The notes beneath the pieces were generated by a model. The model did no database searches and was not told where the DNA came from. It worked only from the letters and a program-made list of their open reading frames with translations. Source: UBA2336 sp037443645 (lineage in GTDB: Bacteria > Bacteroidota > Bacteroidia > Cytophagales > Cyclobacteriaceae). From it: DNA of 47,644 bases. The DNA lies in assembly GCA_037443645.1 (NCBI GenBank), contig JBBINY010000019.1, forward strand, positions 1-47,644, in the 5' to 3' direction. Below, one piece after another: positions 43,585 to 47,644 of the stretch; positions within the stretch are counted from its first letter, which is position 1, and each line of letters starts with the position of its first letter. The translations under genes and the position numbers were made by a program.

Positions 43585-45711
43585 ATGAAAGTCTATGATG
43601 AAAAACACCTGAAAAACATTGTTTTGCTGGGAGCCCCGAAAAGCGGCAAGACCCTGCTTGCCGAAGACATGATTTTTGAAGCCGGTATTACCCACCGCAG
43701 GGGAACCATTGAAGGAAAAAACACGGTGTCGGACTACCACGAAATCGAGCAAGAACGGGGCAACTCCATTTTTGCCACCGTATTACACACCGAATGGCGC
43801 GACTATAAAATAAACATCATCGATACACCGGGGTTTGACGACTTCGTTGGCGAGATGATTTCTTCCATGCGTGTTGCCGATACCTGTGTGATGGTGGTGA
43901 ACGCACAGCATGGGGTTGAAGTAGGCACCGAACTGATCTGGAAGTACGTAGAGGAGTTTAATAAACCCGTACTGTTTGCAATAAACCAGGTTGATCACCC
44001 CAAGGCGAATTTTGATGAAACCCTTGAATCACTCAAAAGAACCTACGGCAAAGCCGTTACCCAAATGCAGTACCCGGTAAATGAAGGCGAGGGATTTGAC
44101 TCCATCATTGACCTGCTTAAGATGGTGATGTACAAGTTTCCGCCCGAAGGCGGCAAGCCGCAAAAACTACCCATTCCGGATGGTGAAAAAGAAAGAGCCA
44201 ACCAACTGCACAACGAACTGGTGGAGAAAGCAGCCGAGAACGATGAAAAATTAATGGAGAAGTATTTCGAGAAAGGCACGCTTGATGAGGATGAAATGCG
44301 CGAAGGCCTGAAACTCGGGATGATCCACCATGATGTGTTCCCGGTATTTGTCATGTCGGCTAAAAAGAATATGGGCAGCGGCCGCATGATGGGCTTTATC
44401 GATAACGTAGCACCCTCACCGCGAGAGGCCAAACCGGAGATCACCACCGAAGGCAAGGAAATTCATTACGATCCTTCAAAACCCACAGCGCTCTTCGTTT
44501 TTAAATCACACCTTGAACCTAACCTGGGCAAGCTCTCTTTTTTCAAAGTCATTTCCGGAGAAGTGACCTCCAATACAGAGTTGATAAACAGCCAGACAGA
44601 CGGTTTTGAAAAATTCCATCAGCTTTTCATTATGGATGGAAAGACACGAAACCCGGTTGACAAACTGGTGGCGGGTGATATTGGGGCAACCCTAAAACTT
44701 AAAGACACCTATACCAATCAAACCCTTCACGCCAAAGGATTTGACATTACCATTCAGCCCATTCAATATCCTGAACCACGCATCCGCACTGCTATTGTGG
44801 CACAGAGCAAGGGAGACGATGAAAAAATCGGTGAAGTGCTAAACAAGATCCATCAGGAAGACCCTACCCTTGAAGTGGGTTACTCCCGTGAATTGAAGCA
44901 GTTGATTATTTCCGGTCAGGGCGAAATGCACCTGGCTGTATGCAAATGGTTTCTTGAACAGATGTACAAACTCCATGTTGAATACAAAACTCCCCGCATC
45001 TCTTACCGTGAAACCATCCGAAAGCCCGCTACAGCCATGTACCGCCACAAGAAACAATCGGGAGGTGCCGGCCAGTTTGGTGAGGTGCACCTGAAAGTGG
45101 AGCCCTATTATGATGGAATGCCTGAACCAACAGAGTATTCCGTGCGCGGCAAGGAATTTATCGACCTCGAATGGGGCGGCAAGCTTGCCTTTTACAATTG
45201 CATTGTTGGGGGTGTAATCGATTCACGGTTTATTCCTTCAATCCTGAAAGGGGTGATGGAAAAAATGGAAGAGGGGCCCATCACCGGATCGTATGTGCGC
45301 GATGTCCGCGTATGTGTATACGATGGCAAGATGCACCCTGTCGATTCAAACGACATCTCCTTTAAGATTGCCGGCATGATGGCTTTTAAAGAGGCCTTCA
45401 TGAATGCCGAACCTACATTGCTTGAACCCATTTACGATATTGAGGTGATGGTACCCGAGGAAATCATGGGCGATGTGATGGGCGACCTGCAAACCAGAAG
45501 GTCAATGATTATGGGTATTGATTCAAAAGGAAACTTCCAGGTAGTGAAAGCACGCACACCGCTGGCTGAACTGGATCGTTACTCCACCACCCTCAGGTCG
45601 TTGTCGCAGGGGCGGGCCAGCTTTACCCAAAAGTTTGCCGAGTATGTACAGGTGCCGTTTGAACTGCAGCAAAAACTGGCAAAACAAACCCAGGAGGCTG
45701 AGCTTGTTTAA
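43585..45711 (+). CDS. EF-G paralogue (EF-G2-like) with altered GTPase motifs
   Basis: A 708-residue translation-factor homologue with the five-domain EF-G layout. The P-loop is GAPKSGKT (16-23) in place of GHxDxGKT, the G3 motif reads DTPGFDDF with Phe84 where EF-G has the catalytic histidine (DTPGHVDF), switch I reads QERGNSI instead of ERGITI, and G4 is NQVD (134-137) instead of NKxD. Domains III-V are intact (SGQGEMHL, GGAGQFGEV, YSTTLRSLSQGRASF). This pattern fits Bacteroidetes EF-G2, which in Bacteroides thetaiotaomicron is reported to work without GTP hydrolysis during starvation. It stands alone, followed by a GT2 gene. Confidence 0.9.
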   Translation: MKVYDEKHLKNIVLLGAPKSGKTLLAEDMIFEAGITHRRGTIEGKNTVSDYHEIEQERGNSIFATVLHTEWRDYKINIIDTPGFDDFVGEMISSMRVADTCVMVVNAQHGVEVGTELIWKYVEEFNKPVLFAINQVDHPKANFDETLESLKRTYGKAVTQMQYPVNEGEGFDSIIDLLKMVMYKFPPEGGKPQKLPIPDGEKERANQLHNELVEKAAENDEKLMEKYFEKGTLDEDEMREGLKLGMIHHDVFPVFVMSAKKNMGSGRMMGFIDNVAPSPREAKPEITTEGKEIHYDPSKPTALFVFKSHLEPNLGKLSFFKVISGEVTSNTELINSQTDGFEKFHQLFIMDGKTRNPVDKLVAGDIGATLKLKDTYTNQTLHAKGFDITIQPIQYPEPRIRTAIVAQSKGDDEKIGEVLNKIHQEDPTLEVGYSRELKQLIISGQGEMHLAVCKWFLEQMYKLHVEYKTPRISYRETIRKPATAMYRHKKQSGGAGQFGEVHLKVEPYYDGMPEPTEYSVRGKEFIDLEWGGKLAFYNCIVGGVIDSRFIPSILKGVMEKMEEGPITGSYVRDVRVCVYDGKMHPVDSNDISFKIAGMMAFKEAFMNAEPTLLEPIYDIEVMVPEEIMGDVMGDLQTRRSMIMGIDSKGNFQVVKARTPLAELDRYSTTLRSLSQGRASFTQKFAEYVQVPFELQQKLAKQTQEAELV

Positions 45712-45735
45712 TACCATGCCGGTGCCAAAAATGTT

Positions 45736-45743
45736 TAGTTTTG
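45736..45743 (+). promoter_or_regulatory. -7 promoter element just upstream of the GT2 gene
   Basis: TAGTTTTG is a perfect TAnnTTTG match ending 20 bp before the GTG start at 45763. The implied leader is only about 13 nt. No TTTG -33 box is found at the usual distance. Confidence 0.5.
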
Positions 45744-45762
45744 CCGGGTAACCAGGCCCACG

Positions 45763-46515
45763 GTGAGCGAGACAATCGTTATTATACCCACGTATAACGA
45801 AAGGGAGAATATTGAAGCAATTATTGCTGCTGTATTTTCCCTGCCTCAGCCTTTTCACATTCTGGTAGTGGATGACAATTCGCCCGACAACACGGGCGAC
45901 ATTGTGGAGTCGCTTCAACTTCAGTACAACACCACATCCGAGCGCCTGCACCTGCTGAGGCGCAAGGAAAAACAGGGATTGGGCACCGCCTACATTGCCG
46001 GTTTCCGGTATAGCCTGGATAAAGGGTACGCCTACCTGATGGAAATGGATGCCGACTTCTCGCACAACCCTGCCGATTTACCACGCCTGCTTGAAGCCTG
46101 TAAAGACAAAGGCTTTGATATGGCCATCGGTTCGCGCTACGCCACGGGCGTTAACGTAGTGAACTGGCCCATTGGCCGGGTACTGCTCTCCTATTTTGCC
46201 AGTTGGTACGTGCGCCTCATTACCGGAATGCCCGTGCACGACACCACGGCCGGATTCATCTGTTACCGGAGAAAAGTTTTAGAAACCATACCGTTGAACG
46301 AAGTAAAGTTTGTCGGCTATGCCTTTCAGATTGAACTGAAATTCAAAGCCTGGAAATATGGTTTTAAACTCACCGAAGTGCCCATTGTTTTTACCGAACG
46401 GGTACGGGGGCAATCCAAACTTTCAGCCGGAATATTCAAAGAAGCTTTTCTCGGAGTGATTCAGATGGAACTGCAAAGTTGGTTTAAAAAATTTAAGCGT
46501 GAGGCTTCCTCCTAA
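45763..46515 (+). CDS. Polyprenol monophosphomannose synthase-like glycosyltransferase (GT2)
   Basis: A 250-residue GT-A enzyme similar to Dpm1. It has IIPTYNERENIEAII, the donor-binding VVDDNSPDNTGD, the metal-binding MEMDADFSHNP and a C-terminal ERVRGQSKLS loop. It has no membrane segments besides a possible amphipathic tail. It would transfer mannose or another sugar from a nucleotide sugar to polyprenyl phosphate. The start is GTG at 45763 (VSETIVIIPTYNE); no better ATG exists near the domain start. The papain-like hydrolase gene follows after 17 bp. Confidence 0.9.
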   Translation: MSETIVIIPTYNERENIEAIIAAVFSLPQPFHILVVDDNSPDNTGDIVESLQLQYNTTSERLHLLRRKEKQGLGTAYIAGFRYSLDKGYAYLMEMDADFSHNPADLPRLLEACKDKGFDMAIGSRYATGVNVVNWPIGRVLLSYFASWYVRLITGMPVHDTTAGFICYRRKVLETIPLNEVKFVGYAFQIELKFKAWKYGFKLTEVPIVFTERVRGQSKLSAGIFKEAFLGVIQMELQSWFKKFKREASS

Positions 46516-46532
46516 GCCCTTAACCAGCCTGT

Positions 46533-47644
46533 ATGAAATTTCTTCGTGTGGCAATTGTCCTAATCGCGTCCGGGTATGTTCTTTTAATGATACCCGATAA
46601 TGCTGCGCCTCCCTTTCGGCCGGCAACTTCTACACCCTTTACCTGGAGGCTGGATGAACGCTGGCAAAATCTTCAATCACAGTTCGAAGCGCTGCGCATG
46701 CTGCCTGCCAAACAGCTTGATTCATTGGCACAAATTCATCAGGAAAACCTGACTCACACCTTTACTACGCTTCAGCAAACTGACACAGCTTCCGTCACTT
46801 CCCGTTGCGATGAATTTTTAGACATTTTTTTCGATGCCGCCCCGGTCATGGCTGCCTCCCGCAACTCTTACCGCTACCTGGAGCTGTATCTACAGTTTCG
46901 GAGATGGGTTAAAGAACAGTCGGCCTTACGCAATGTCAACCACTTTACCCATCGGAATACCCTCTACAAATTGTTGTACGGCACACGTGCAGCGGTAGAG
47001 GAAGTGTTGCTGCAAAGCGATACCGTCAATTTTAATCCTGCTCAATTCGTGAGGGATGAGCCCTCGTCAACACCCCACACCGTTCTTCAGGGCATCCGTG
47101 TTCACAGTGGCGATTTGCTCGTATCGAGGGGCGGTGCCGAGGTATCGGCTTTTATTTCACGCGGCAACGATTACCCGGGAAATTTTTCGCACGTAGCCCT
47201 GCTGCATGTGGATGATGGCGGGGTTGCCCGTTTCATTGAAGCCCACATCGAAAAAGGTGTGGCCGTAGCCACAGCAGAAGATTACCTGAACGACAGAAAG
47301 TTGCGCTTTATGGTATTGCGTCCGCTGGCCGATTTGCCGCAGATAAAAGAAAATCCGATGCTGCCTCACCTGGTGGCCACATTCGCAAAACAGAAAACAG
47401 AACAACGGCACATCCCCTACGATTTTAAAATGGACTTCTACGATTCTGCAGCCATGTTCTGCTCGGAGGTCGGATCATTTGCTTATAAAAAATATGGTAT
47501 TCAACTGTGGCAGGCGGAGTCAACCATTTCCTCAGCCGGCACGGCAGAATGGCTGAATACTTTTGGGGTTGAGAATTTTGTGACCCAGATGCCCTCCGAC
47601 CTGGAATACGATCCGCAACTTTCTATTGTGGCCGAATGGTGCGA
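46533..47644 (+). CDS. YiiX-like papain-fold (NlpC/P60 permuted) hydrolase, 3' end missing
   Basis: An open frame from ATG 46533 to the right edge (370 codons, no stop). The protein begins with a signal or anchor (MKFLRVAIVLIASGYVLLM), has a helical region (about 40-170), then a permuted papain-like domain: HSGDLLVSRGG, the catalytic histidine in NFSHVALLHV (His220), FIEAHIEKGVAV, YDFKMDFYD and the catalytic cysteine in AMFCSEVGSFAY (Cys310). The family includes predicted amidases or lipid/peptidoglycan hydrolases of the periplasm. The substrate is unknown. It is probably cotranscribed with the GT2 gene. Confidence 0.8.
   Translation, partial: MKFLRVAIVLIASGYVLLMIPDNAAPPFRPATSTPFTWRLDERWQNLQSQFEALRMLPAKQLDSLAQIHQENLTHTFTTLQQTDTASVTSRCDEFLDIFFDAAPVMAASRNSYRYLELYLQFRRWVKEQSALRNVNHFTHRNTLYKLLYGTRAAVEEVLLQSDTVNFNPAQFVRDEPSSTPHTVLQGIRVHSGDLLVSRGGAEVSAFISRGNDYPGNFSHVALLHVDDGGVARFIEAHIEKGVAVATAEDYLNDRKLRFMVLRPLADLPQIKENPMLPHLVATFAKQKTEQRHIPYDFKMDFYDSAAMFCSEVGSFAYKKYGIQLWQAESTISSAGTAEWLNTFGVENFVTQMPSDLEYDPQLSIVAEWC

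Overview
The window looks like a fragment of a Bacteroidota genome, most probably order Cytophagales. This is inferred from the gene families (alternative complex III, clade II nos cluster, short Bacteroidetes-type arginine decarboxylase, EF-G2-like factor, BBP2-type porin), from the TAnnTTTG promoter elements and from the lipoprotein-rich periplasmic proteins. It is probably a draft or metagenome assembly: two N-runs (14052-14061, 37102-37113) mark gaps, and the first one breaks a gene. No rRNA, tRNA, CRISPR array, phage or complete insertion sequence was seen.

Layout. 1-1835: start of the alternative complex III operon (actA, partial actB) on the minus strand with a clear promoter. 2041-7637: an unknown membrane protein, an FtsX/MacB-type permease, a TIGR02757 protein and a Na/Pi cotransporter. 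7718-12167: a two-gene, apparently cytoplasmic NAD-linked formate dehydrogenase (NuoE-NuoF fusion plus a Cys-type molybdenum subunit). 12428-13819: serine hydrolase. 13866-18561 (minus): a compact operon fdhD, AdiC-like permease, DDAH/arginine-deiminase-like hydrolase, DUF885-like lipoprotein. 18562-19356: non-coding or decayed DNA with a MITE-like repeat. 19357-27477 (minus): clade II nitrous oxide reductase cluster in the order cytochrome c, fasciclin, nosZ, membrane protein, nosL, nosD, nosF, nosY, beta-propeller lipoprotein. 27752-31174 (minus): universal stress protein, ccoI (Cu P-type ATPase), ccoS. 31576-32688: porin. 32715-37066 (minus): menA, two glutathione peroxidases, GNAT, argS. 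37153-41041: deoxyhypusine-synthase-like protein, arginase, arginine decarboxylase. 41118-43323 (minus): outer-membrane barrel protein and YceI protein. 43585-47644: EF-G2-like factor, polyprenol-phosphate mannosyltransferase-like GT2, and a partial papain-like (YiiX) hydrolase.

How it fits together. Respiration dominates. Formate dehydrogenase could supply NADH, menaquinone (MenA) carries electrons, alternative complex III passes them to cytochrome c, and the lipoprotein cytochrome may pass them to NosZ. CcoI/CcoS and the nos maturation proteins handle copper. FNR/CRP-type inverted repeats (TGAT-N4-ATCA) lie about 80-100 bp upstream of both the usp-ccoI-ccoS and the nos operons, which suggests shared low-oxygen control. 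A second theme is arginine: a DDAH-like hydrolase, an AdiC-like exchanger, ArgS, arginase, arginine decarboxylase and a DHS-like enzyme all occur in 25 kb.

Most promising for novelty: the CDCC/His-rich beta-propeller at the end of the nos operon, the fdhD-linked arginine-type operon, the shared FNR-type sites, three copies of a ~147-bp MITE-like element, and heptamer repeats abutting the arginine decarboxylase start codon.
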